64,000 nucleotides of DNA from CAVSWT01 sp963777515 (lineage in GTDB: Bacteria; Bacteroidota; Ignavibacteria; Ignavibacteriales; Ignavibacteriaceae). Each line of letters starts with the position of its first letter. The first letter of the stretch is position 1. Where the stretch lies: assembly GCA_963777515.1 (NCBI GenBank), contig CAVZQU010000017.1:1-64000 (forward strand), read 5' to 3'. The notes beneath the pieces were generated by a model. The model did not search any database. It saw only the letters and a program-made list of their open reading frames with translations, and was not told the DNA's origin. The translations under genes and the position numbers were made by a program. Below are positions 1 through 10,502 of the stretch, in pieces.

Positions 1-52
1 CAAAAAGAAAGAGTGAGCGATTAAAATCAATTGCATTAACGGTTTGATTACT

Positions 53-1597
<1,545 letters not shown>

Positions 1598-1839
1598 TAA
1601 ATTTTTTGTAATCTTGGCGTTTAGACGCTTGATTGAAACCATTTAATAAATTGATTAAATGCACTCACTCTGTCAAAGAACTTTTATTGAAACCTTCAAT
1701 AAAGAAGGGTTTCAAATTTACTTTCTCTTGTTTCTAAAGTCAAGAGATAGATTCACAATTTCAAATTAAAATTTGCTATTTTTATTAATGATTTTTGAAC
1801 AAATGAAAATTTCAAAACCATTTTTAAATTAGCCTATCA

Positions 1840-1867
1840 AATATATACTATTATTTTAAATTGTCAA
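1840..1867 (-). promoter_or_regulatory. rrn promoter (sigma70-like)
   Basis: Read on the minus strand there is a perfect TTGACA at 1867-1862, a 16-base AT-rich spacer and TATATT at 1845-1840. The -10 box is embedded in TATATTTG, which also fits the Bacteroidota -7 motif TAnnTTTG. It sits about 240 bases upstream of the 16S 5' end. No other gene occupies 1598-1954. The transcribed leader contains a hairpin at about 1689-1713 and the sequence TTCTTTGACA near 1675, which resembles pre-16S leaders in Bacteroidota. Assignment is by motif and position only. Confidence 0.6.
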
Positions 1868-1954
1868 GAAATCACAGATTTTATTTTTATTCTTTTTAAA
1901 TATTTTATTCTAAAAATGTTTTCAGTTTACACGTATAAATTGTTAAACAAAATT

Positions 1955-3426
1955 TTAATTATTAGGATTTAACTTTAACAGTAGTAATACTACCGTGGCA
2001 GTGCTAGCAACTATGCCTAAATAAGTAGCAACCTGTGATATATAATAATTAAAATTTCTTATAATTTTACGCGGCACCCAAATATAATCGCCGGGTTCAA
2101 TTTTATACTGTTCATCTTCTACTGATATCCATCTTCTTGATTCACCTTTTATTAAAGTTATCTCATCATCAATAGCATATTGCCCTAACCCGCCAGCTTT
2201 ATCTATATAATAACTAATATCTTTTCCTTCAATATAATTTATCCTGCCGGGGTTTGTAACTTGTCCAAATACTTGAATTGTTTTACTCTTCGCAGGAATA
2301 ATAATAATATCTTTATCATGAACATAAAATTGTGAAGCTTCGGAACCGGGTTTATCATAATCAATAAAGTTAACGGAAGTTCCGTCAGTTAAAATTCTTA
2401 CTTCGTTATCAATTGAAAATAATTCCTTTTCTTCTTTTGTTAAACCATCCATTCTATTCATCATTAGTTGATCTAAATTTAAAAATCTATTAACCAAAGA
2501 AGTGTCTAATGGGGTATCTTTTAAATCAATATTATATAACTTTTTAACCAAAAGATTGAAATTATTCCCGGTAAAAAGTTTAGCTCTTCGTAACGAAGCA
2601 TTTGCAGTTATACCGCCTGCTTTTTTTATTACATCACTCAATGTAGTCGAGTTTTTTGTTATGGGAATTTCACCAGGTAAACTAACTTCTCCAAATATGG
2701 TTACTTTAAAATCCTTCCGTTGTGTTTCTTCAGCTAAAACAGTAATTCGATCTCCTCTTTGCAACGAAAAATTACTGTTAATAGGTAGTTTATATATCTT
2801 GCATTTGCTCCCCATCGTAGCTAAGCCTATTAATCTCGACCGAATCAACATTTTCATAAGCTTTATTAATACCATTGGCGAGTGTAATCGCATCTGACAA
2901 GTTTATCACCATCTACAAAATTAAATTTGCCCGGACTATTCACCGCGCCTTCAATATTAAAAAAATCTCTTTCCAAATCAGTGGGAGGGAATATGATAAC
3001 ATCGTCATTTTTTAAATATGGGTTTTGAGAAAAGTCGCCTGTCCTTCTAAATTTTAAAAGATCCAATTTTAAAACTTCGCCAGATTTTCTCTTTAAAGTG
3101 ATATCTCTAAAAGAAATACCTTCAAGTTCTTTTTCAAGTACTTTCTTTTCAAGAAGGCCTGTTGTTTCAGAATATAATTTTAATTGTATTTGATTAAATA
3201 AACGGGTAACCAATTGATCAACCCTATCTGTTACCAGTGCAGGAAAAGTTCCGGTTACAATAAAATTCCCGCCGATAGTAACACTAATTGCTCCAGCAGA
3301 AAAAAGCTGATCAGTATTCGTGTTTGATGATTGCGAATTAAACTGAGCAAAAATTGAATTGATGCTAAAGAAAAAGATTGTCATAAAAATTAAAACTAAT
3401 TTTTTAGTGTTTTGTAAAGAAATCAT
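1955..3426 (-). CDS. SLBB-domain polysaccharide export protein, frame broken twice
   Basis: Outer-membrane/periplasmic capsule or exopolysaccharide export protein of the Wza/SLBB type. It starts at 3426 with a signal peptide (about 28 residues, ending SINSIFAQ). A Poly_export-like region follows (FSAGAISVTIGGNFIVTGTF), then three SLBB repeats recognisable by G-x-V-x-x-P-G (GAVNSPGKFNF, GEVSLPGEIPI, GQVTNPGRINY), and a C-terminal membrane helix (YLGIVASTATVVLLLLKL). The frame changes by +1 at about 2895-2898 (CTT GTC AGA) and again at 2822 (CTT AGC). With both shifts the protein reads GDKLVDAITLANGINKAY and continues without gaps through the second SLBB. It lies 11 bp downstream of rfbB, which fits a cell-surface glycan role. 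It is either a pseudogene, a sequencing artefact or a frameshifted gene. Confidence 0.8.
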
Positions 3427-3437
3427 ATATTGTAGCT

Positions 3438-4448
3438 TTATTGTTGATATTGAATTTTATAATAATTTTGATACTCGCCTGAAATAATTCTTTCCCACCA
3501 GTCTTTATTTTGAAGATACCAGTCAATTGATTTGATAATTGAATCTTCAAATGTAAATGACGGTTTCCATTTTAATTCATTTTGTATCTTAGATGAATCA
3601 ATGGCATAACGTCTATCATGGCCAGGCCTGTCTTTAACAAACTGAATTAACTCTTCGGTTTTATGTAAATGGCTTAAAATTAATTTCACAATTTTTATAT
3701 TGGGCATTTCATTGCTGGCTCCAATATTATAGACCTCGCCAACTTTCCCTTTTTCAAAAACTAATTCTATTGCTTTTACATGATCGATAACATAAATCCA
3801 ATCACGAACATTCATGCCATCACCATAAACTGGAAGCTTTTTGTTATTTAAAGCATTGATAATCATTAAAGGAATTAATTTTTCAGGGAATTGAAATGGC
3901 CCGTAATTATTTGAGCAACGTGTAATAACAACAGGTAAATCATAAGTATGATGAAATGATAAAGCCATCATATCTGCAGCAGCTTTACTTGATGAATAAG
4001 AACTGTTTGGTGAAAGCGGTGTTGCTTCTGTAAACAAACCGTCGTTACCAAGACTACCATATACCTCATCGGTAGAAACTTGTAAAAACTTTTCTACCTC
4101 AAATCTTTTTGCTGCTTCTAATAATACATTAGTACCGATGACATTTGTCCTAAAAAAAACTTCCGAACCTAAAATGCTTCGGTCAACATGAGATTCAGCG
4201 GCAAAATTAATCACGAAATTAATTTTATATTTTTCAAAAATGTAATTTACAAGATCGTTATTGCAGATATCACCTTTTATAAAAAAATAATTTTTATGTT
4301 TTTCAGAAGACTTTAAATTTTCAAGATTACCCGCATAAGTGAGCTTATCAAGATTTACAATTTTATAATCATCACGTTCTCCAAGAACATGATTAATAAA
4401 ATTGCTGCCGATGAATCCTGCACCGCCTGTTATTAAAATATTTTTCAT
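3438..4448 (-). CDS. rfbB: dTDP-glucose 4,6-dehydratase
   Basis: Converts dTDP-glucose to dTDP-4-dehydro-6-deoxyglucose in nucleotide-sugar (rhamnose-type) synthesis. The 336-residue length is normal for RmlB. The N-terminal Rossmann motif GGAGFIGSNF, the STDEVYGSL segment with the catalytic Thr-Asp-Glu, and the YSSSK SDR Tyr/Lys pair are all present. The RDWIYVIDH and NIGASNE motifs near residues 220-245 are also typical. The start codon follows immediately after a TAA (4449-4451) that lies in the shifted frame of the upstream OMP gene, so translation is probably coupled. rmlA and rmlC are not in the window; an rmlD-like gene is at 8667. Confidence 0.95.
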   Translation of the reverse strand: MKNILITGGAGFIGSNFINHVLGERDDYKIVNLDKLTYAGNLENLKSSEKHKNYFFIKGDICNNDLVNYIFEKYKINFVINFAAESHVDRSILGSEVFFRTNVIGTNVLLEAAKRFEVEKFLQVSTDEVYGSLGNDGLFTEATPLSPNSSYSSSKAAADMMALSFHHTYDLPVVITRCSNNYGPFQFPEKLIPLMIINALNNKKLPVYGDGMNVRDWIYVIDHVKAIELVFEKGKVGEVYNIGASNEMPNIKIVKLILSHLHKTEELIQFVKDRPGHDRRYAIDSSKIQNELKWKPSFTFEDSIIKSIDWYLQNKDWWERIISGEYQNYYKIQYQQ

Positions 4449-5190
4449 TTACGCTTTTAAAAGAAAAGAATCCTATAAAGATTCCTGATTGAATAAAAAA
4501 ACTATTTCCATTTAAGTTCGAAGGCACATTAGACAGTTCCTTATCATTCTCAATCTTCCAGCTGTCGCTAAATGTTAACTGATAGCCAAACCCAAATCTA
4601 ACCGACACAAATCTATAAACCGGAATATCTACATTTAACATCGGAGAAAAAAACCAATAATTGTTTTTTATTGTTCTACTAATATTCTGTGCAGATGAAG
4701 ATGAATTCGAAATTTCATTCCATACTTCATCCCAATTAAAGCTACCGCTGTTTCTATAAAGTTCAATTGAAAGACTTCCCGCTCCTATTACGCCGCCCAC
4801 TGAAATACCAACGTTTTTAACAAAGGGCATTGTGTATTCAATTGTTAATCCGCCGCCGCCTAAAGAATAAATAGCTTCTCTATTTGTTCCATCCACCACT
4901 GAAGATTTTGAAGTTGAGCCGGCATAACCCATTCCGCCAACTCTTAAGTATGGAATAAATCCTAAGTATGCAAACCCTGAGCCGCCGGATGTATAAAAAC
5001 CGTTTGAACTTAAATCAGGAACGCCAAATGATTTTAATTTTTGATTTATTAAATCCATTTTAGGGAAAAACCATCCAGGAGAATAGCCGCCGCCAACGCC
5101 AAATGGAGCATCAAAATATTGCTCCCTTTGAGAAAAAGAAAGCGTACTCAACACGCAAATTATTAAAACAACCTTAATTGAATATCTCAT
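4449..5190 (-). CDS. Putative outer-membrane beta-barrel protein
   Basis: Begins with a clear signal peptide (MRYSIKVVLIICVLSTLSFS). The remainder is Gly- and aromatic-rich with alternating hydrophobic strands, as in small outer-membrane barrels; I do not recognise a named family. Read in one frame the ORF runs on to 4393 through 56 bases of rfbB, with an unlikely basic tail. A +1 change at 4455 (AAA AGC) ends the protein as GFFSFKA followed by TAA at 4451-4449, directly abutting the rfbB ATG. The end given here uses that shift. The aromatic-rich last strand supports ending there. Confidence 0.65.
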
Positions 5191-5324
5191 AAATTTTAAT
5201 TTTTAAGGGAGTTAAATTTACCAAACACTTGGTAAAATCAAAAGAAAGATTCGGCTTTTCTATCCATTAAAAAAGGGTAAAAATATTGGTAATCGCTGGA
5301 GTTCTGTATAGTTATAAAAATATA

Positions 5325-6821
5325 TTAAAATGAAGCCGGCTGACCTTCATATTCAACATCCATATGGTAATTCCATTTATCGAAATATAAATTGCCACCT
5401 CTCCATTCTACCTCCCCTCTTTGAAAATCATTAGTTTCGCTTCGTGGATAAATTTTTGCTGGGAATAATGGTTGTCCATAATCGCTGTTTACAATTAAAC
5501 GGTATGAATCAATTCCACTTGAATAATAATATTTAACATGCGGGTCATCAGAATCTTGAATTCCATAATCCACATCTATTGGAATCCAGCCATAACCTTC
5601 CAGGTAATATTCAGCCCAATCATGGAGATTTACACTGCCGGGATGAAGCATCCATCCGCTTTGCCAGCGGGCAGGAATGCCACTTAATCTTGCGAGGGTA
5701 ATAAATGTTAAAGCTTTTATTCCGCAATCACCATGCATGTTGTTAATGCAATATTCTGAAATATCATTTATAGTTGAATATTCTCTCGCACTAGCCCAGG
5801 GAATATTTTCGCTTATCCATTTAAAAATTTTAAATACTTTTTCGTATGGATTCTGTGTATTACCAATTATTTTTTTTGATAACTCTTTTAGCTCTTTAGT
5901 AAAAACGATATGCGGCGGACGTTCTGCTGTAAATTCTTTATAAAGCTCTGAATCAGTTTTATATGGCTGCACTTTGTTTGTATCTATTTCATAAACTTCA
6001 GAATAAGCCGTGTATTCAAATGTCATTTCAAAAACAGTCGGCTTTCCTTTTACTGCTTTCTTTTGCATATACAATGTTCTTTGCGGATTAGAATCATCAG
6101 CAATTATATATTCATCCGAATTGACGGAGAGAAGCTTAATATCTTTTTGTCTTTCAAAATTTTCTTTTGGATAAGGAAGCCAGCAGCGAATTATTTCTCC
6201 AGCCGGAACTGCATCAGCGTCAACGGTTAAAGTATAATGCAGTTTCATCTTTTTAGAATTTACAATATTATTACCGCTCTCTTCAAATTCCTTCACTGAT
6301 ACCGGCAAATGTGTTTTTAAAAATATTCTTAATTTATCATGATAAGTTCCATCTATATCTTCTTTAACTTCTGCAGCTTCTTTATTTATTCTAAAAAGAT
6401 TTGGAACTGCATTATTGAAATATCTTTTTTCTCCGTTTATAACTTTCATTTCCAATGATTTATCTTGTTCCCATTTATCAATCATTTCGTCAGTAAGATT
6501 TGGGAAATAATAAGACAACTGTTCTTTAACATCGCTCCTGGTTTTCTTAAAATCTTTTTCAATCCTATTCATTACATCAATTTGAAAATATAAATTATAT
6601 TTTTCTGTATCAGGCAAATCTTCAGATAAAAGTTGTTGATTTATTAATTTTTTAGCGTGATTAAAATTACCATTTTTAATTTCAGAGTTAATAGTAGGAT
6701 AATTAGTTTGAGCATCTATTTGGTTGACAATAAGTAAAGTCATTATTAAGATTCCAAAAAAAATTAATTTTGTAATAATACTTTTAACAGAAAGCGTTTT
6801 ATTTTTATTTAGCATATTCAT
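5325..6821 (-). CDS. Secreted transglutaminase-like domain protein
   Basis: The protein has an N-terminal signal sequence (hydrophobic stretch LIFFGILIMTLLIVNQIDAQ) and a C-terminal transglutaminase-like (cysteine protease fold) domain. The Cys-His-Asp triad is visible as GDCGIKALTFITLARLSGIP, then HDWAEYY, then GWIPIDVDYG. The central region (about residues 180-290) looks like the beta-rich domain that often precedes such cores. It is probably a periplasmic peptidase or amidase, but the substrate cannot be inferred. An in-frame TTG lies further upstream at 6854; the ATG at 6821 gives a more normal signal peptide. It is divergent from anmK with only about 90 bases between them. Confidence 0.8.
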   Translation of the reverse strand: MNMLNKNKTLSVKSIITKLIFFGILIMTLLIVNQIDAQTNYPTINSEIKNGNFNHAKKLINQQLLSEDLPDTEKYNLYFQIDVMNRIEKDFKKTRSDVKEQLSYYFPNLTDEMIDKWEQDKSLEMKVINGEKRYFNNAVPNLFRINKEAAEVKEDIDGTYHDKLRIFLKTHLPVSVKEFEESGNNIVNSKKMKLHYTLTVDADAVPAGEIIRCWLPYPKENFERQKDIKLLSVNSDEYIIADDSNPQRTLYMQKKAVKGKPTVFEMTFEYTAYSEVYEIDTNKVQPYKTDSELYKEFTAERPPHIVFTKELKELSKKIIGNTQNPYEKVFKIFKWISENIPWASAREYSTINDISEYCINNMHGDCGIKALTFITLARLSGIPARWQSGWMLHPGSVNLHDWAEYYLEGYGWIPIDVDYGIQDSDDPHVKYYYSSGIDSYRLIVNSDYGQPLFPAKIYPRSETNDFQRGEVEWRGGNLYFDKWNYHMDVEYEGQPASF

Positions 6822-6910
6822 TTGGTTTATATTTTGATTTTTGCAAATATACAAATGAAACTATAAATATTTTAACCTAGAATTATAATTTTATAAATTA
6901 ATACTGACTT

Positions 6911-8122
6911 ATGAATATAAAATCACTTCAAAAAATTTCCTCCAAAAAGAAAAAGCTGGCTATCGGTTTGATGTCAGGAACTTCATTAGACGGTGTTGAC
7001 GCAGTTCTTTGTGAAATAAAAGGGAATTCCATCGCGACAAAAATTAAACAAATAAAATTTATCACTTTTCCTTTCCCTAATGGATTGAAAGAAGTTTTAA
7101 TTGAAAATTCTACTTTGGGAAAAGGAAATGTAACTGATATCTGCAAGCTCAATTTTTTAATTGCACATGTATATGCAGAAGCTGTCAAACAATTATGTAA
7201 GAAAGCAAAAGTACCGCTTTCAAAAATTGATTTCATTGGTTCGCATGGACAAACAATTCATCATCTTCCAAGCAAAGAGAATTATTTTGGATATAATATT
7301 TCTTCAACTTTGCAGATTGGCGATCCTTCTGTAATAGCAAAATTAACTGGCATTACAACCGTTGGTGATTTTAGAGTTGCAGATGTTGCACTTGGCGGAC
7401 AAGGTGCTCCTCTAATTCCTTACTTTGATTATATTTTATTCTCATCTCCAAAGGATGGTTCCCAAAAGAAAAAAAATCGTGCGTTATTGAATCTTGGCGG
7501 TATTTCAAATTTTACAATCTTAAAGAAAAATGGTAAGGTCAATGATGTTATTGCTTTTGATACCGGCCCGGCAAATATGATGATTGACATTCTATCTAAA
7601 AAAATTTTTAATACAGTTTATGACAAAGATGGGAGGTTTGCTTCTAAGGGAAGTGTAAATGAAGAATTGTTTAATGCTCTAATTGTAAAAGATAATTTTA
7701 TTGAAATGAAACCTCCAAAATCAACTGGAAGAGAATATTATAATGAAGAATTTTTAGAAGATTTATTAACCAAATTTGATTCAATACCAAAAGAAGATTG
7801 GATGGCAACGATAACAAAATTTACTGCTTATGCTGTTTGGCGCAATTATGAATTATTCGTAAAAGATAAAACTAAAATCGATGAGCTTTTTATTAGCGGC
7901 GGCGGAGCAAAAAATAAATTTTTAATAAAGCAATTAAAAAATTATTTTGGCAAAAAAGTTATAATTCAAAATATAAAGAAACTCGGAATTTCTTCTGATT
8001 CAAAAGAAGCTATTTGTTTTGCCGTATTAGCTAATGAAACTCTTTGCGGCAATTCTTCTAACATTCCAAGAGTAACAGGCGCAAGTAAAAAAACAATATT
8101 AGGAAAGATTTGTTTACCGTAA
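6911..8122 (+). CDS. anmK: Anhydro-N-acetylmuramic acid kinase
   Basis: Phosphorylates and hydrolyses 1,6-anhydro-MurNAc to MurNAc-6-phosphate in cytoplasmic murein recycling. Family hallmarks are the N-terminal IGLMSGTSLDGVDA motif, GSHGQTIHHLP, the GDFRVADVALGGQGAPLIPYFD segment (residues about 155-176) and the C-terminal GGGAKNKFL motif. The 403-residue length is slightly above the usual 370-390 owing to a basic N-terminal extension (QKISSKKKK). A start about 15 residues later would also be possible but no closer ATG exists. It acts in the same pathway as the AmpG-like permease and sugar kinase at 60-63 kb. Confidence 0.93.
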   Translation: MNIKSLQKISSKKKKLAIGLMSGTSLDGVDAVLCEIKGNSIATKIKQIKFITFPFPNGLKEVLIENSTLGKGNVTDICKLNFLIAHVYAEAVKQLCKKAKVPLSKIDFIGSHGQTIHHLPSKENYFGYNISSTLQIGDPSVIAKLTGITTVGDFRVADVALGGQGAPLIPYFDYILFSSPKDGSQKKKNRALLNLGGISNFTILKKNGKVNDVIAFDTGPANMMIDILSKKIFNTVYDKDGRFASKGSVNEELFNALIVKDNFIEMKPPKSTGREYYNEEFLEDLLTKFDSIPKEDWMATITKFTAYAVWRNYELFVKDKTKIDELFISGGGAKNKFLIKQLKNYFGKKVIIQNIKKLGISSDSKEAICFAVLANETLCGNSSNIPRVTGASKKTILGKICLP

Positions 8123-8126
8123 AATA

Positions 8127-8182
8127 CAAGCCACTAATTTCACGAATGACACGAATTAAATTTAATTAGTGCAATTGGTGGC
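8127..8182. repeat. Left flanking repeat of GxxExxY cassette
   Basis: The 31 bases at 8127-8157 (containing cacgaat twice) are matched, with one mismatch, by the reverse complement of 8589-8619. A second segment, 8164-8182, is matched by the reverse complement of 8627-8645. The two arms of the left unit can also pair with each other (gccac at its left end, gtggc at 8178-8182), so it is a potential hairpin. Together they frame the small gene at 8214-8588. Confidence 0.8.
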
Positions 8183-8213
8183 TTATTTAAAAAAAATTAA
8201 TAAGAGTGATATA

Positions 8214-8588
8214 ATGAAAGATTTAATTTACAAAGAAGAGTTTTATAAAATAGTCGGTTTATGCATGGAGGTACACAAAACTCTTGGTAAAGGATTTTTA
8301 GAAATTGTATACAAAGATGCGCTTGAATATGAATTTAAAATCAATAACATACCATACGAAAGAGAAAAAGAATATATAATTAATTACAAAGGAATAATTC
8401 TTTCACACAAATTCTATGCAGATTTCGTAGTTTATGATGATATAATTTTAGAAGCAAAAGCTGTCAATGGTTTACCGGAAGATTTCACAAAATTAATTTT
8501 AAATTATTTAGCTGCATCAAAATCAAAGTTAGGAATTTTAGTTAACTTTGGTTCTTCTTCATTACAATACAAAAGATATGTATTATAA
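8214..8588 (+). CDS. GxxExxY family protein
   Basis: A 124-residue protein of the GxxExxY family (PF13366), proposed to have a PDDEXK nuclease-like core; its function is unknown. The family signature is visible as GLCMEVHKTLGKGFLEIVYKDAL, written in parts here: G-x-x-M-E-V-H, then G-x-G-F-L-E-x-x-Y. It continues with DFVVYDDIILEAKAV, the putative D-(E)xK metal-binding strand. I chose the ATG at 8214 (MKDLIYKEEF) rather than an upstream in-frame start, because family members begin this way. The gene stands between inverted copies of a cacgaat-containing repeat, a common arrangement for this family. Confidence 0.85.
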   Translation: MKDLIYKEEFYKIVGLCMEVHKTLGKGFLEIVYKDALEYEFKINNIPYEREKEYIINYKGIILSHKFYADFVVYDDIILEAKAVNGLPEDFTKLILNYLAASKSKLGILVNFGSSSLQYKRYVL

Positions 8589-8645
8589 AATTCGTGTTAT
8601 TCGTGAAATTAGTGGCTTGAGTTTATGCCACGAATTGCACTAATT
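8589..8645. repeat. Right flanking repeat of GxxExxY cassette
   Basis: Reverse-complement partner of the left repeat: 8589-8619 pairs with 8127-8157 and 8627-8645 with 8164-8182. The order of the two segments is not mirrored exactly, so this is two inverted pairs rather than one simple inverted repeat. It ends 22 bases before the start of the next gene. Confidence 0.8.
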
Positions 8646-8666
8646 CCACTAATTAAAAAGGAATTT

Positions 8667-9548
8667 ATGAAAATATTAATCACTGGCGGAAGCGGATTAC
8701 TTGGACAATATTTGAATTTGCAGTTAGCAAAGAACAATGAGATTCTAACTTTTTACAATTCACAAATCGGCAACTGCAAAAATTTTAATTCAGCGCGAGT
8801 TGATATTACGAATCAAGAAAAGCTTAATGAGATTTTTTCAAGCTTTAAACCGGAAGTTGTTATTCATACAGCCGCAGTTTCAAATCCTAATATTGCTTCA
8901 AAATTATCAAGCAAAGATGTTTACAAGATTAATGTAAATGCGACAAAAAATTTTGCAGAGCTCTGTGAAAAATATAAATCAAAATTAATTTATACTTCAA
9001 CAGATTTAGTTTATGCGGGTTACCGAGGTTCAATGCTGGTTGAAGAAGGAAAACTCATTCCGGTTTCAATTTATGCTGAAACAAAATTAATGGGTGAAGT
9101 TAAGATTCAGGAAACATTTGATGACTATATAATTTTAAGAACAGCTTTGATGTATGGAATTGGGTTAAACAATTCCAAATGCCACTTCCATGAAATGTAC
9201 AACAATTTAAAAGATGGAAAGCAAGCCAGGCTTTTTACAGACCAGTTTAGAACACCATTAGCATTACTAGATGCGGCAAGAATGATTGATGAACTAATTC
9301 AAAAAGATATAAAAAATGAAATTATAAATTTCGGAGGGCCTGAAAGAGTTTCAAGATTTCAGCTTGGTGAAAAACTCTGTGAAGCCACTTCGTTGGATAA
9401 AAATTTACTTATTCCAATTTCGATGAATGATATTCCTGATATGCCTCAAGTGGCTGATGTTTCGATGAATACAGATAAGCTTAAATCGTATGGAATAAAG
9501 CAGAACAGTATTGATGAGTGTATAAGTCAAATTATCAAAGGTAAGTAA
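8667..9548 (+). CDS. dTDP-4-dehydrorhamnose reductase-like SDR protein
   Basis: Extended short-chain dehydrogenase of the RmlD/sugar-nucleotide-binding family. The NAD(P) motif GGSGLLGQYL is at residues 7-16, HTAAVSNP follows near 75, TSTDLVYAG near 115, and the YAETK Tyr/Lys pair near 140. The closing part RTPLALLDAARMIDEL is typical of RmlD. I start at 8667 (MKILITGG) after an AAAAAGGA ribosome-binding site; an in-frame ATG at 8625 lies inside the flanking repeat and is less likely. It may act with RfbB at 3438, but the sugar product is not certain. Confidence 0.85.
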   Translation: MKILITGGSGLLGQYLNLQLAKNNEILTFYNSQIGNCKNFNSARVDITNQEKLNEIFSSFKPEVVIHTAAVSNPNIASKLSSKDVYKINVNATKNFAELCEKYKSKLIYTSTDLVYAGYRGSMLVEEGKLIPVSIYAETKLMGEVKIQETFDDYIILRTALMYGIGLNNSKCHFHEMYNNLKDGKQARLFTDQFRTPLALLDAARMIDELIQKDIKNEIINFGGPERVSRFQLGEKLCEATSLDKNLLIPISMNDIPDMPQVADVSMNTDKLKSYGIKQNSIDECISQIIKGK

Positions 9549-9578
9549 TGAATTTATTGCAAAATTTAAACTAAAAAT

Positions 9579-10449
9579 TCAATTTTTTATAGATGGATCG
9601 ACTGCTCTTAATACAATAATGCCCGTATGCTTTTTTACTCTGGCTAAATAATCAGGCAAGTGGATCATCAGTAATTTGTACTTTTGAACCGACAATTGGC
9701 GCATGAAGAAAATGAATTCTTCCGTCATCCATTTTAATTGCAATTCCAACATGTCCAATATCCAACCCTTTTAAATTTGTGGTGATTGCAATTAAATCTC
9801 CATTGTGAATTTTATCTTCAATAGCTGCGACTTTTTCCTTTGGGATATAATAATATTCCCTTTTATTAATTGCTTCTTCTTGTTTCTTTATGATTGGAAT
9901 AAAGGCAGGATTATCTTTTAATTGCACATAATATTTCGGATTTTCAGACATAAATCCAACATCAAATTTAATTGGTTCGCCGCCTATTTCTTTGGTAACG
10001 TCCTTTACAATTCCTTTATGTGTATTATTGTAGATCCAATCTGAAAAATAATGCAGCCTTGATGGATATTGATCTAATTTGCCGTCTCTGTACCTAATTT
10101 TCTCTAATTCGTTTTCATAATCTTTAAAAGTAGTTTTGCCTTCTTTAATTAATCTTGAAAAAACCAAAGCATTTTCTAAAAATGTTGTACAGTCCAACCC
10201 TGTTAAATTTATTACAAGCTGCTCAGTATCTCCAACTTCCAAAGTGTGTGCAACATAATCAGTTCCTAAAAAACTTTTACCAACAGCAGTAATCACATCA
10301 CCAAGTGGCTTATCGGCAAGATCTTTTGAAACTGCCATTTTAAATTTTGATTTACATACTTCAACATCTTTCTCTTTATAAATTTGAGCTTGAGATAAAA
10401 TCGAAAGCAAAAAAACTAGTAAAAAAACTTTTTTAGATAAACTAATCAT
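9579..10449 (-). CDS. DUF1460 (NlpC/P60-like amidase) protein, one frame break
   Basis: Secreted protein with signal peptide (MISLSKKVFLLVFLLSILSQAQ) and a DUF1460 core, a cysteine-peptidase-like fold related to cell-wall amidases. The catalytic Cys is in NLTGLDCTTFLENALVFSRL and a His in GLDIGHVGIAI and FLHAPI. The single-frame ORF stops at 9652. A +1 shift at 9657 (CTT GCC TGA read as CTT, skip G, CCT GAT) restores the family's C-terminus (PDYLARVKKHTGIIVLRAV) to a stop at 9579-9581. Start chosen at the ATG 10449; an in-frame TTG is 12 bases upstream. Confidence 0.8.
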
Positions 10450-10502
10450 TTCTTTTTCCAAACTATAAATAAATGTTCTATTTGAATTTTAACCTTTGAC
10501 TT

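Noticed and set aside
2502..2897. Plus-strand ORF opposite the SLBB gene
   Set aside because: Shadow of the coding strand; no start signal or recognisable domain.
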